Positions 31,187 to 41,811 of a stretch of DNA of 64,000 nucleotides are shown piece by piece. Below the pieces are notes generated by a model. That model was not told the origin of the DNA. It ran no database searches and saw nothing but the letters and a program-made list of their open reading frames with translations. A program made the position numbers and the translations under genes. Within the stretch, counting starts at the first letter, position 1. The number at the start of each line of letters is the position of its first letter. Location of the stretch: contig CM051000.1 of the NCBI GenBank assembly GCA_027704905.1, positions 9,715,072-9,779,071 of the forward strand, given 5' to 3'. This DNA is from Muraenolepis orangiensis (lineage: Eukaryota > Chordata > Actinopteri > Gadiformes > Muraenolepididae).

Positions 31187-31720
31187 TAATGATGGCATTC
31201 AGTATCTTCCTTTGGTACGAGAGATACTGATCAGAACAATGTTCAATGCAATACTTACCTGTTTAGTTACATTATAATTTGATATTTTAGCAAAGGAAGT
31301 GATAGTTTTCATAATTGAATACTTACCAAACCTTATCATATTTACATTTCTTGCAAAATAGAGGATTAGTTATAGTAACTAGCTTGAGTAAGCTATTTTG
31401 TATTGCATACTGATTGAATTCTTTATGTTTATTTTCAGCTTTACACTTTGTTCACACCATCTACAACAGTGGTGTGATCCTTGGATGATATGATGACGGG
31501 AGAGTTTAGCTGGCAGTGAAAACCTCATATACGTAGGACCAGAGTCCTCGAGTTGGGTGTAACAGTACAACACTGTAAAGTGTTGACTTTTTAATAATTA
31601 CAGTATAATTACAATAATTACAATTACACTAATTACACTAATTACTACTTGGAATGAATAACAAATTATGATCACAGAGCAATAATGTGGCCAGACAGGA
31701 ACAATACCTTCTCCAACAAT
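31187..31720. repeat. Duplicate of ZP-gene upstream sequence (also 33433-33960)
   Basis: GTAATGATGGCATTCAGTATC and the following about 530 bp recur at 33433 with small indels. The 33433 copy runs on into exon 1 of the ZP gene; this one diverges at about 31720. Confidence 0.85.
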
Positions 31721-31997
31721 GCACCCCCGTGGGCGTGGCTTTCAGATCATGACTCGATTGCGTGGCATACTACGCATACCGTAACGGAAGACCCTTGTGC
31801 CAAGCTTGTCAATGATTGACTGGAGCGACCACAGCTGGAACGGGTTATTTAATTAGCAGCCTAGAATGGGATAGGCTGAATTCCCCTTTAAGAGCCCAGT
31901 TGTTCTTGTGTGTCGGGTCGGTTCGTTGGGGTGCGTGTGGAGCGCAAGCCAAACGGGGTCATTGGATCCTCGAGGAGGAAAGGAAAGGGAGTAAGGA

Positions 31998-32211
31998 GGT
32001 TGGTCACGGTGTCTTCATTGTCACGTCACAAGTTTACAAGCACAAACCCCCAGGGGGGTCACATTCCTGGCAACGCCCGTTGGTTGCATCTCTGGCAACG
32101 CCAGGGGGTCGCATTCCTGGCAACGCCCTTTGGTCGGCCTCAACACGCATGGCCCTTACAATGCATACAGTATCACAGATAGTGTTTTAGTTTTATACTT
32201 AGGGTATAAAA
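31998..32211 (+). mobile_element. Partial LTR related to the provirus at 36-53 kb
   Basis: TTGGTCACGGTGTCTTCATTG through TTTTAGTTTTATACTTAGGG matches the right-hand part (minus-strand U3) of both proviral LTRs (36660-36870 and 52743-52955). The LTR ends are missing. Confidence 0.7.
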
Positions 32212-32852
32212 ATGAGAGGCGATTTCGGCAGTGTTGCTGGCTAGACAAGCGGCGGGTTGTGTATGTTGGGGGCGGAGCCACCAATCACGTCCCGCCCAGA
32301 CCAGAGACTATTTATTTTATTTTTGTGGGGACTGAGTTCTCGGCAGTGCAGGGAGCGAGAACCCATCCCCACTCTAATTGATGTTTTGTCCCCCAATACC
32401 CCATTTACCCCAGTAGCTCGAGGGTCCTTTCAGAGGGGTGGCAGTGTAGGGCAGCGCCAAGGGTGGGTCCTAGTGGGAGTGTCACCGGTGTGCCCGTTTT
32501 TGGGGTTGTAGCGTGTGCCCAGTCTGGGTTGCAGTGGTGTGCCCTTTTGGGTTGCACAGTGTGCCCATTTCTGGGTTGTACCGTGTGCCCATTTTTTGGG
32601 TTGCAGTGGGAGAGTACTAAGGGGTAACATTCACCTAAGGAGGCTCTACACTGCCCACGTGAGCAGTAGGGGACGGAGTAAGAGTGGCGCTGAGGGTGGG
32701 TCTATAGGGGTCTTACTACCAGTTTTTTATGAAATTTTTGATTAATAAAGCAACCCTTATTTTATTAATATCCTGGTCTCTTGTGTGATGTGTGTGCTGG
32801 AGAATTGAAATCCTGTGTTGGGTGGAGTTTAGGGGTCACCTAAACCGTGACA
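32212..32852 (+). other. Unassigned retroelement-like sequence ending CCGTGACA
   Basis: Contains GTGCCC...TTTTGGGTTG repeats (about 32490-32615), AATAAAGC (about 32743) and an LTR-like end ACCTAAACCGTGACA at 32852. The start is not identified, so this is probably a truncated Gypsy-type LTR. Confidence 0.4.
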
Positions 32853-32964
32853 CTTTAATTTTCCATGTACCCCTTTAAAACACATTTCGTATTATATTGA
32901 AAACGATAACATAACTTCACGAGCTAGAAAATGCTCAGGGTTGTTATAGTAGGCTTGTAAATAT

Positions 32965-33258
32965 TGTAGCGTGTCAGTGTTTATAGTCACTTAGTTACTT
33001 GAGAGTTTAGTACAATTGTACAGTTTATTTAGGCACTGCCGTTGGGGCGAGATACCGCCTCTTCCGGGTGTGTGTGTGTGTGTGTGTGTGGGTTCCAGGG
33101 GGCGCGAGGAGTACGAGAGTGTCAGTTGGTTCGAGTGTGGAAAAAGATAAACAAGTTGTGGTTCTGTAAGGCGTGGCTGTGGCCGACAACAGTCGGGAAT
33201 AAAGACAACGTTCGAACCTTGGAGTGATCCGTGATCTTTAATAGCAGCGAACACTACA
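32965..33258 (+). mobile_element. LTR plus primer-binding site, truncated element
   Basis: TGTAGCGTGTCAG...CGAACACTACA with complementary TGTAG/CTACA ends, AATAAA near 33197, and TGGTGTCTGAAGT (33260-33272) directly after, resembling a tRNA-Leu primer site (established TGGTGTCAGAAGT). A (TG)n tract is at 33067-33091. The interior is gone; gene-upstream sequence follows at 33286. Confidence 0.6.
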
Positions 33259-33285
33259 ACTGGTGTCTGAAGTAAACAAAAAAAC

Positions 33286-34127
33286 AGGCTACCTGCCTGT
33301 CTGTGAAGGAAGCAGTGAGTGGTTCGCACGTTGGGGGGGGGGGTGCGCTCAGGTTGCGCTCAGGTTGCGCTCGTTGGGAGGCTGTTGGGAGCTTTATCGT
33401 TGGGAGGCTGAGCGCTCAGCCTCCCTCAGCCTGTAATGATGGCATTCAGTATCTTCCTTTGGTACGAGAGATACTGATCAGAACAATGTTCAATGCAATA
33501 CTTACCTGTTTAGTTACATTATAATTAGATATTTTAGCAAAGGAAGTGATAGTTTTCATAATTGCATACTTACCAAACCTTATCATATTTACATTTCTTG
33601 CAAAATAGAGGATTAGTTATAGTAACAAACTAGTTTGAGTAAGCTATGTTGTATTGTATACTGATTGTATTCTGTATGTTTATTTTCAGCTTTACACTTT
33701 GTTCACCATCTACAACAGTGGTGTGATCCTTGGATGGTATGATGACGGGAGAGTTTAGCTGGCTGTGACCTCATATAGGACCAGAGTCCCTTTGGGTGTA
33801 ACAGTACAACACTGTCAGGTGTTGACTTTTTAATAATTACAGTAATATAATTACACAAATGACACTAATTACTTTGAATGAATATCTCACAAATGATGAT
33901 CACAGAGCAAGAGTGTGGCTGGACAGGAACAATACAATTTCCAACAATGCATCCTTGGCTTGTTTTATTCTTATAGTACCAGAAAAACCAGTTGCAGACT
34001 TGGCACCTGATGAACATAGTCCCTTATGGTATGTGGTGTGTGGAGCATCTACTGATGCTGCAGGTGTAAGTATGGTATGTTGCTACCCTGTGCTACCCTG
34101 GAGGAGAGAAGTGGACTTCCAGGCACC
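33286..34127 (+). promoter_or_regulatory. Immediate upstream region of the ZP gene, third copy
   Basis: Third copy of GGCTACCTGCCTG...GGTTCGCACGTTGGG, followed by the block shared with 31187-31720 and then exon 1. It should contain the promoter and 5' UTR, but I cannot place a start site or TATA box with confidence. Confidence 0.4.
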
Positions 34128-34250
34128 ATGGCTTCCTACTTGATGTTCTCAGTCCAGTTGCTCCTGCTGATCTCAGTTGCATCTGCACAATACCGTGCAG
34201 GCACCATGAGATTCTCTGCCAGAGAAAGATCCTCGAATGGGTCCCTTACG
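34128..34250 (+). CDS. ZP-domain glycoprotein gene, coding exon 1 (signal peptide)
   Basis: ATG 34128 opens 41 codons ending at a consensus donor GTAAGA (34251). The product starts with a hydrophobic signal peptide (SVQLLLLISVASA, cleavage likely before QYRAG), then MRFSARERSSNGSLT, the first residues of the mature protein. The phase (0) and sequence context match exon 2 at 53096, 18.8 kb downstream; no other acceptor nearby continues the frame. I join them because related fish proteins, as I recall the family, have VDL directly after this segment. Splicing across the provirus is inferred. Confidence 0.75.
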
Positions 34251-36109
34251 GTAAGAACTCAAGCAGCAAATAGATTTCAGGCAACATAATAATTAGGCTA
34301 CATGAAAATAATAGCTATTAGGCCTATATACAGAATGTCTTATTAACCCTTAGGATAACTTGGAAATTTAGATTGGCTGCTTCGAAACGGTAATGTAAAA
34401 GTAGCTATAAGCTATAACTATTAAGGTATAATATATACTGTTTAAGTAGTTATATATTAATACATTATTTACAAATACGATATAAATGTTAAACTCATGT
34501 TATCACTTCTAATGAACTAATTGTTTCTATCATCTATAATATAATACAGCACAAGTACATTACAGCGAAAATAATTTGTCTAATCTAACCAAATTGTGTG
34601 CAAATGTTGCAGGTAGCAGGTAGAGACATGGGTGTTGAAAAATACATCCTTTATGCTTTTGTAAACAGAAATATAGTTAAGATTAGGAATATCATATAAT
34701 GGAATAGAATAACTACACTTCATGCCTGTAATTGATCTAATCAGTGGGTGGGTTGTATGCTAGTCTGCTGATAAGGCGCCTAGGCCCTAGGGCCTCGGCT
34801 ACAGCAAGCAGGCTGAGTGTTTAAGAGGCCTGAGGAGAAGACAAGGCCTTTCAAGGCCTATTCTATTGCAGTATATGTCCCCTCTGTCCCTCGCACTTTT
34901 CTGACCTGTAATTCCGAGGTAGTAGGCAGTATGGTGTGTTCTGAAAAGGGAGAGCGACCAACCTAGATTATTGTCGTGAATGAATGATATGTCTTCTTCA
35001 GACACAATGTACAGCAAACCAGCCAACAAGGGGCAAAAGTCCTTATACTCGTTGTACAAATCAAACCGCATGTTGAGTTATGCTGAGCCTTCGTTTGCTG
35101 AAATTAATAAGATACAAAACGAGACGATAACTAAATAAAAACGAATGTATGATGACAAAAACTTTAGGCAACTAATCATTTTGAATCCTTACACGATGTT
35201 AACAATAATGTATAGTAGCTTAGATCTGAAACCACCTCAATAGCCCCTTTCACACTTGGTTTTAATGTGTTTTTTAAGATCCAATCTCAAAAACCACATG
35301 TTAATGCAAAGTGTGAACGGGCCCAGAGTTTCACATAGGTAATATCGCCATCACCTCTTTGTGTATCATCACGTTGGTGTTTTCATTTATAGTTTTAATT
35401 TGGAGAAACCTACCTCTACTAAAACCACTATCTTTGCTGTACTTCACTTTATTGGCATCAATTCTTGAACCAGGTACTCATTGGATGGTGTGCTATGGCC
35501 CTATAGTACAATAGGGCAACCGACTGATATAGCACTAGGTGGTTTTAACTCTAAAACATGACATTTACTTCAGGCGGAAATTAAACCTTCTATTTATGCT
35601 GTTTTCTAGCTTTTTTCACTCTAGAACTAGTATCATCCCCATTGACTATTTCACAAGGTCATAGGTGTTTTCTTTCTTTTGGTACCAAAATGACATATTA
35701 TAACCCTTGTAGTAGACATAGTCTGTTTACTTTTCTTTCTTTAATATTACATATTATAGCCATTGTAGTTATATAGCTACTCTATTCATTTTGGGTATGT
35801 TTGGAAAAATCTGGCAAACGAGGCCTAGTGTTGAAGAGGCTAATGAGGAGTGTGTGTGGTTGGTGACTGGCACAGTGTAATTACCCTAATATTGTGCTCT
35901 GCAGGCAGTGAGCAGACTAGTACAGTATAACTCACTCATACATACACTGTATATAGAGTTTTGGCTGTTTTGTTCCTTACCTGCTAAGAAGAGGTCAGGT
36001 GTTAATGTATCTTTGTGAAAATCAAATGGGAGAGGATATTTCAATAAATCATGAAATAAAAATCGCCTAACTCCTCAACAATCGGTCCCCCTCACTTTTG
36101 AAATCAACC
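34251..36109. other. Start of intron 1, no gene recognised
   Basis: AT-rich intron sequence with no RNA gene or domain-bearing ORF. The 90-codon minus frame at 34799-35071 looks fortuitous. Confidence 0.5.
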
Positions 36110-36200
36110 GTGAGTTTCCCGCACGGGTTTCGAACTCACGGTTCTCGGCATGAGAGGCGACGCTCTAATGTGAGAAGCTAAAACCCATTGGCTCCATCTT
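36110..36200 (-). mobile_element. tRNA-derived SINE-like fragment
   Basis: On the minus strand, GAGTTCGAAACCC resembles the polymerase III B box and the upstream TAGCTTCTCACATTAGAG a degenerate A box, at about the right spacing for a tRNA. No intact cloverleaf can be drawn, so not a functional tRNA gene. Confidence 0.4.
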
Positions 36201-36451
36201 TATCGCTTGAACGTCTTTTAGCTGCCGGGGAGTTAGGTTTCCACATGGTAAAGCACCACCGGCTGGTGTCCGTTACACACAAGGACACAACATACACAAA
36301 CACTTCAATCGATTGCCACGAAAACCTTGAAACTATTTAATTTGCACTGTAATCCGTGATTCATACATATATCTCAGAGCACCGAAGTAACATGGGGGGA
36401 ATAGTGATCAAACAAGGACAAAACGGGAGCAAACGTATCTCCAAATGTAAT

Positions 36452-36881
36452 TGTAGTATAATTTCTAAGTTCAATGTGTTTATTGAACAAAGCATCAAAT
36501 TCATCAGCTGCTGCGAGATGGAGCCTGCCGTGCCAATTCGCAGACTGGCGAATTATATAGACAATAACATCATAAAACATCGACTACTCCTATTGGTCAA
36601 AGTAAACAAACATCAACTAATACTATTGGTCTGAGAGGTACAACCAGTATCCACTACTCTAGTTGGTCACGGTGTCTTCATCGTCACGTCACAAGTTTAT
36701 GGCTCAAACCCCCGGGGGAGGGTCGTATTCCTGGCCATATCTGCTGGTCGCATCTCTGGCAACCCTAGGGGGTTGCATGCCTGGCAACTTTTGGTCGCCT
36801 CCACATGCATGGCCCTTACAATGCATACAGTATCACAGATAGTGTTTTAGTTTTATACTTAGTGTATAAAAATACACTACA
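36452..36881 (-). repeat. 3' LTR of the provirus
   Basis: 430 bp. Compared with the 5' LTR it lacks about 40 bp near its U5 end (after ATAATTTCT) and a shorter block near 36545. Pairwise divergence of the two LTRs could date the insertion. Confidence 0.9.
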
Positions 36882-36893
36882 TATCCCCCCTTT
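36882..36893 (-). promoter_or_regulatory. Polypurine tract of the provirus
   Basis: Minus strand AAAGGGGGGATA directly precedes the 3' LTR start, the expected plus-strand primer. Confidence 0.75.
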
Positions 36894-37559
36894 GGGACTC
36901 TATAAAGAAGTCCCAACACAAAAATGTTCACACAAAATAAAAAAACATCATATACCTTCAATTGCATCATCATTCTATTTCACAATTAACAGTGCAATTA
37001 ACATATTGTTCACATAAAGAGTCATAGCACAATTCAACTGACAATTTGAAAAATCATATGCGATTGTACTGCATACAGTGTTGTAACATCAAAGAAAAAC
37101 CACAGTCACTGTTCTCCTTCAGGACTTCCTGTAAAATGAATTGTTCACAAGGTTCATGCATGCGTAAGTTCAAGCATTGCAACTCTGATTAAACCCCTTT
37201 CTGTGAATATTGCATAATGTAGTATTACTCTCTGGTATCTCAGTAAATATACTCTCTGGTAAATATGTATATATGTAGCACAGAATGAAAACTCTGATAT
37301 TCAGCAATAGTAAAAAGCAATGTCCATGTTTTCTTATTCAAGATTACATTCCTTAAGGTCTTCATTTATGATTCACCATTCCCTGGGGGGAATTAAGCAC
37401 AAAACATTAAACACAATCAAAACAAACACAAAATCTGTTAATCTGATACGAATAGGCTTCATAACCATTAAACCACACTTGTATGATTGCATTATATCAA
37501 AAACATATTGAAAAATAAAATCTTAGTTAATCAAAAACATATTAAATCACATATCATGC
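36894..37559 (-). other. Provirus 3' non-coding region
   Basis: AT-rich sequence between env and the polypurine tract; no ORF with recognisable content. Confidence 0.4.
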
Positions 37560-37920
37560 ATTTTAAAAACAATATCAATGGAAAGAGTTGACCCATCATA
37601 CCTGTAATACCAATTGTAAGGTATCTCAACATCGCTTAACGTTTGACTGGACCCACGTTGGTTTTAAGATGCAGACGTATACCCAGTCCTCAACCTGGGG
37701 TGATGATTTGTCTGAGACAAACACTCATAGACAGATGTGAGGCATTTTATACATGTAGCTAGCATCTTCTAGCTGCTTTGGTTCCTCACTGTGTCCAAGT
37801 ATCATATAAGGGACAAACATGTTAGTTAAGCCTCTTCTCATTATTTAAATTCAATGTAATTGTTCCATTAGCCCTTTCCACTAGTCCTGTTGACTCTGAA
37901 TAATAGACCAAAAAATACAT
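37560..37920 (-). pseudogene. Extra retroviral integrase fragment downstream of env
   Basis: A minus-strand frame contains STGLVERANGT (about 37865-37900), the catalytic-glutamate region of retroviral integrases, followed after stops by VEDWVYVCILK (about 37680-37710), matching the C-terminal GDWV.V domain. It is distinct from the main integrase at 39765-41125. Several stops. Confidence 0.45.
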
Positions 37921-38526
37921 TGTATTTGATTTTTGTATGACATAAATGTAAACATGCTTGAATAGGTTATACTTGAAAGTAACCCATCACTGTGTAGTTC
38001 TCTACAACATATTATGTATTTAGAGATATTTATCAATGAAAATGTTTATCAATGAAAACCTTCATCTCCCCCCTTGCAGAGTGACTAACCCCAGAGTCAA
38101 TCTGCAGAACAACATTGCCAACCTGGCGGCATTGATAAAACTAAAAAATTTAAAAAAATTAAAATAACAGAATAATACGCATAAAGAAAATAAATGAAAT
38201 GTAACAATGTTAACACAAACAAATCTCAATAAAACTTGCAAAGTAAATCCTTCAATACAACACAAATAAATTCACCAATGAAACACAAGATCAGCTTCAT
38301 CTTGTGGTCACCAGGGTTCCAAAGGAAAACTCAGTCAGTCTGCAGTTTGACCAAGCATCCAAAAACAAAATTCAAAACAAATACAACAAAAAAACAAAAA
38401 ATTCTGTTGAAATATGAATGGATGAGTATTTGCCAACTTAGGTCTGTCCATCATTTATTGTCTTTCACAGTATTTTGAATAATTATCCTTGTCCTAGGCG
38501 CATCCCTTCAAACATCTACAACCTCT

Positions 38527-39211
38527 TCACACACTCTGATGTTTAGGTACTGTGTACCGATCTTCAGGAATTGAATACAAACATCGGCCTTCATATTCTG
38601 TTCTCATGATAGCCATCTGAACTGCCTGTATATTCATCGCTCTACCAATACCCCTCGTTATCATTCCTCGTATGATAGGAATAGCACAACTGATTATTAG
38701 GATCACAACAATTAGACCAACTCCAAAGATGGCTCCTACCCTGGCAAAGTAGGCTCCCCATCTTCCTAAGGATGTCTCCATCCAGTTCATCCACTCGCTT
38801 TGGAATCCAGCATTCTCTTTGACCTCTTCCCTTGATCTTTTGAGCTTATTCATTGCCAGGGTGAATTGTCCATTTGCTGCAGTCGTATTAGGGATGAATG
38901 TGCAGCACTGGTCCCCAAACATCTGACACACTCCTCCTCGTTCTGCCAGTAAAAAATCCAATGCTTGTCTTTTCTGCCAGGCCATTTCACTAGTTGCTGC
39001 AAGCTGCTTCCCTAATGCTCCCAACGCATCAGAGGTATAGTTGATGAATCTTTGTTGGATGTAATATATATAGTTAATCCAATCTGCGTTGATGTTTATT
39101 TCAACCGAGGGAAAGAAGAAAGATGCAGCTCCAAGCGACACTGAAGATATAGCTTTAAACTCACTGGGCACACCTCTAGGAACTCCCACACCATCCAGAC
39201 GTAGTTCCTGC
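38527..39211 (-). pseudogene. Retroviral env, transmembrane (TM) subunit
   Basis: One open minus-strand frame of about 220 codons. It contains a coiled-coil heptad region, the conserved QALDFLLAERGGVC block followed by the C-x6-CC disulphide motif (CQMFGDQCC), a membrane span rich in V/I/L (about 38650-38720) and a short cytoplasmic tail. This is the gammaretrovirus/fish ERV-type fusion subunit. It is out of frame with the upstream env segment (39212-40051), so a frameshift separates them. Confidence 0.85.
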
Positions 39212-40051
39212 TCAAACTGTCTTCGCCTGGTTGTGTTGCTTCTGTTGGAGTCCTTCTGGATCTTGTGGGATTCTGGTTACGATAGTCAAGGCTATACTCT
39301 CAGTGGAGGCTTCTGTGTTCAGATAATCCGGTCTCTGTGTATTGATGGTGGTAGAGACAAAGATTGTACTTGAGTTTGAGGGAGCTGGTTTCAAAGTAGT
39401 GCGTGGACTTAGAGTCATGAGAGTTTCTGTTTCATTGAAGTTGCTAATGGTTGTTAGATTTTCACTGTTCTCTTGTACTGTTAGGGTTGTATTCTTATAG
39501 TTAAACAAAGGAAAAATCGGATCTCTGCATTCATATTGTCCTTCATCTTCCTGTTTGACATCTTTGATGAGGAGTGAACAATTCCAAAATTGTTTCATTC
39601 TGTTTCCATGTGTGGAATTTGAGTGTAGTTCGCTGAGTTTCCTGTTTTGTTTTGTCCATCGCTCTGCTTTATAGAGTCCAATGTTACATGGGAGTATGAC
39701 TGAGCTCCCTTTCATTCCTGTGACTTAATTTCCTTGTCTTGCTCGTGGATTTCTCCTCAGAGACTTATGCCGTATTGACATCTCCAATGTCGTAGTCTTT
39801 GAGTCGAATAGGTTTGACCGAGGTTCTGACTGGCCTTGAGCGTTTTGGCTGGACTGGATCAGGACATTTCTTTGGTTCTCTGGAGTCAGTGGGGGAGGCC
39901 TCCTGGCCTCTTGGGTTTGGCTCTGGTTGTTCTGGAACATCTCGTAAATCAAGTGCATTGAATCCTCCGTGTTGTGCATCTTCTGGGAACTGGCACTTGG
40001 CATCACTTGGAAAAGGAGATATGCGATCATCCATATTCTCAATGTCATCAT
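39212..40051 (-). pseudogene. Env N-terminal part with signal peptide and Ig-like domain
   Basis: The env frame starts inside the end of pol (M at 40051, hydrophobic RIWMIAYLLFQV signal), runs through a short region with QSQ/NNQ motifs to an in-frame stop at 39725-39727, and continues in the same frame with an apparent V-type immunoglobulin domain: GSSVILPC (first Cys), a W about 10 residues on, then LLIKDVKQEDEGQYEC (second Cys with the D-x-G-x-Y-x-C signature). A Ser/Thr/Asn-rich stalk follows to a stop at 39212. This replaces the usual receptor-binding surface domain. Dead in this copy. Confidence 0.65.
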
Positions 40052-41125
40052 CTGAGTCGGGAGCAGTACCTCTGTTTTGAGGTGGTGCCTCCTTTTCTTC
40101 TCCTTGTGGTACCTCCTCCTCATCTCGGTCTGTTGGTGCCTTAATGCAGTGATGTAGGTGGTACCAAGTCGGAGATCCCTTGATCTGAATTGCAGTTCCT
40201 GTGGTGCGGATGACTTCGAATGGTCCCTCTCGTCGGGCGTCATGCCACTTCCTCCGGTAGATCTTGACAAACACTTTGTCGCCTGGTTGAATGGCATCTT
40301 TTCGCTCCTTCAAGTCCTCCTTCTCCTCCTGTGCCTGTTTCTGGGTGACATAAACAGATATGTTTCTTTGAATGTTGCTCATATACTTTACATAAGCTTT
40401 CATTTCATCTTCCAGGAGCGATAGACTCGGTCCTTTCCCGCTAGTGCGCAGGCAAGGCGTTGTCATCTCTCTCCCCATGACAAGCTCATGTGGAGTCATG
40501 TGAAGCTCACGGAGCTCACTGGAACGGCAAGCCATCAGTGCAAGTGGCAGCCCCTCTACCCAGTTTAGCCCTGTGTGTGGCAAATTTTTGTAAGGCGGTT
40601 TTTGAGCACTCCGTTCATCCGTTCCACCATTCCTTGACTCTGAGGGTGATAAATGCATCCAAGACGTTGTTTAATGCCCAACTTTTGTAGAATAAGCTTG
40701 ACTGTCTTATCTACAAATTCCTTTCCATTGTCTGATGAGATTCGATCTGGAATTCCAAATCTCGGTATCACTTCTCGACATAAGAATTTAGCAACTGATT
40801 GGGCATCTTTTCTTTTAGTAGGGCATGCTTCTACCCATCTACTAAATCGATCAACTATGACCAACATATATCTCCGTCCTGCAATGGGGCGAATCATGTC
40901 TACATAGTCAATGACCAAGTGTTTCATTGGTCCGTTTGGAGTAGGGATGTGTCCTGGTAGAGTTGGTACTCCTCTCCTGATGTTGTTTTTCAAACAGACC
41001 ATGCATCTTCCTATGACATGGTCAATTCTTTCCAACAAATATGGAGCCCAAAATCCATATTCATTTGTGATCTTCCTTCTCACTTCCCCCCTTGCTAGAT
41101 GGGCTAGCCCATGAGCTTCCTTCAA
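39765..41125 (-). pseudogene. Provirus integrase and pol C-terminus, frameshifted
   Basis: Two overlapping frames, 41125-40565 and 40658-39765. The first has the zinc-binding C-x2-C end (CMVC), catalytic blocks VDRFSRW (first D upstream in VIDYVD), SSDNGKEF (second D) and HPQSQGMVERMNG (E). The second holds the C-terminal SH3-like domain with PGDKVFVK and GPFEVIRTTGTAI, typical of gammaretroviral integrases, and a proline/acid-rich tail overlapping env. One frameshift lies near 40570. Confidence 0.88.
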
Positions 41126-41811
41126 TTTTATGCTCTTGGTTCAGATAATCATCTCTGTTTATCTTCATAGCCGCTCCTTGTGGTCCCAAGATTATGCAGC
41201 CGGAACTGAGTTGAGTTTGTTCAGGTTGGTGTTTTAGCCAATCGTCTGGGTCAGAGACAGTGGCATCCTTCAAGTACTGAAGCGTACAGTGTGATGGATA
41301 TTGAGGTGGTTTAGCACCGGGGATGTTTGCAGAAATTAACTTCTCCCACAGCTTTGCTGGTTCCATGAGTTCTTGGCTAAGGTCCCCTAGCCAATATACC
41401 ATAGCAGCGTCTTCTTCTACCATCATGGATAACTGATGATATTCAGAAGGTAGTTCTACCTGACAGCCGTCAGGTGTGCATTGTACAGTGTACACTGTAC
41501 AGTTCAATTTACTTAGTGTATCTCTTCCAAGAAGTCCAATAGGGGTGTTTTTTGACACGAGAATAGGTAAAATAGCTCTTCGATTCTTGTATCGGTGTTC
41601 CGCAGGCTTTGTGGTGGGTATCAGCTGTTTTATTCCCTCAAATCCGACTGTCCTTATATGTTCTCCAGACATAGGGAGGTGTGTGACGTGCAACGATTGT
41701 TAACCTTCACACAGATGGTAGGTTCCTTTTCCGGCCTATACACCACCAGCTGACACCCCCCTTTCGGATTCTCTGGGCACCCCTATAACCCTTCCGGGCC
41801 CCTATATGGGT
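41061..41811 (-). pseudogene. Provirus protease remnant; RT and RNase H deleted
   Basis: The minus frame 41693-41061 has LPILVSKNTPIGLLGRDTL, the C-terminal flap/GRD region of retroviral proteases. The DTG active site expected upstream is not visible. The frame then passes within about 190 codons into the integrase start (41125), with no RT motifs such as a YVDD box, so RT-RNase H is deleted. Confidence 0.7.

Noticed and set aside
33067..33091. (TG)n tract as Z-DNA regulatory element of the ZP gene
   Set aside because: It lies inside an LTR fragment; simple microsatellite explanation suffices.
36110..36200. Functional tRNA gene
   Set aside because: The B box is recognisable but acceptor and anticodon stems do not pair; treated as a SINE fragment.
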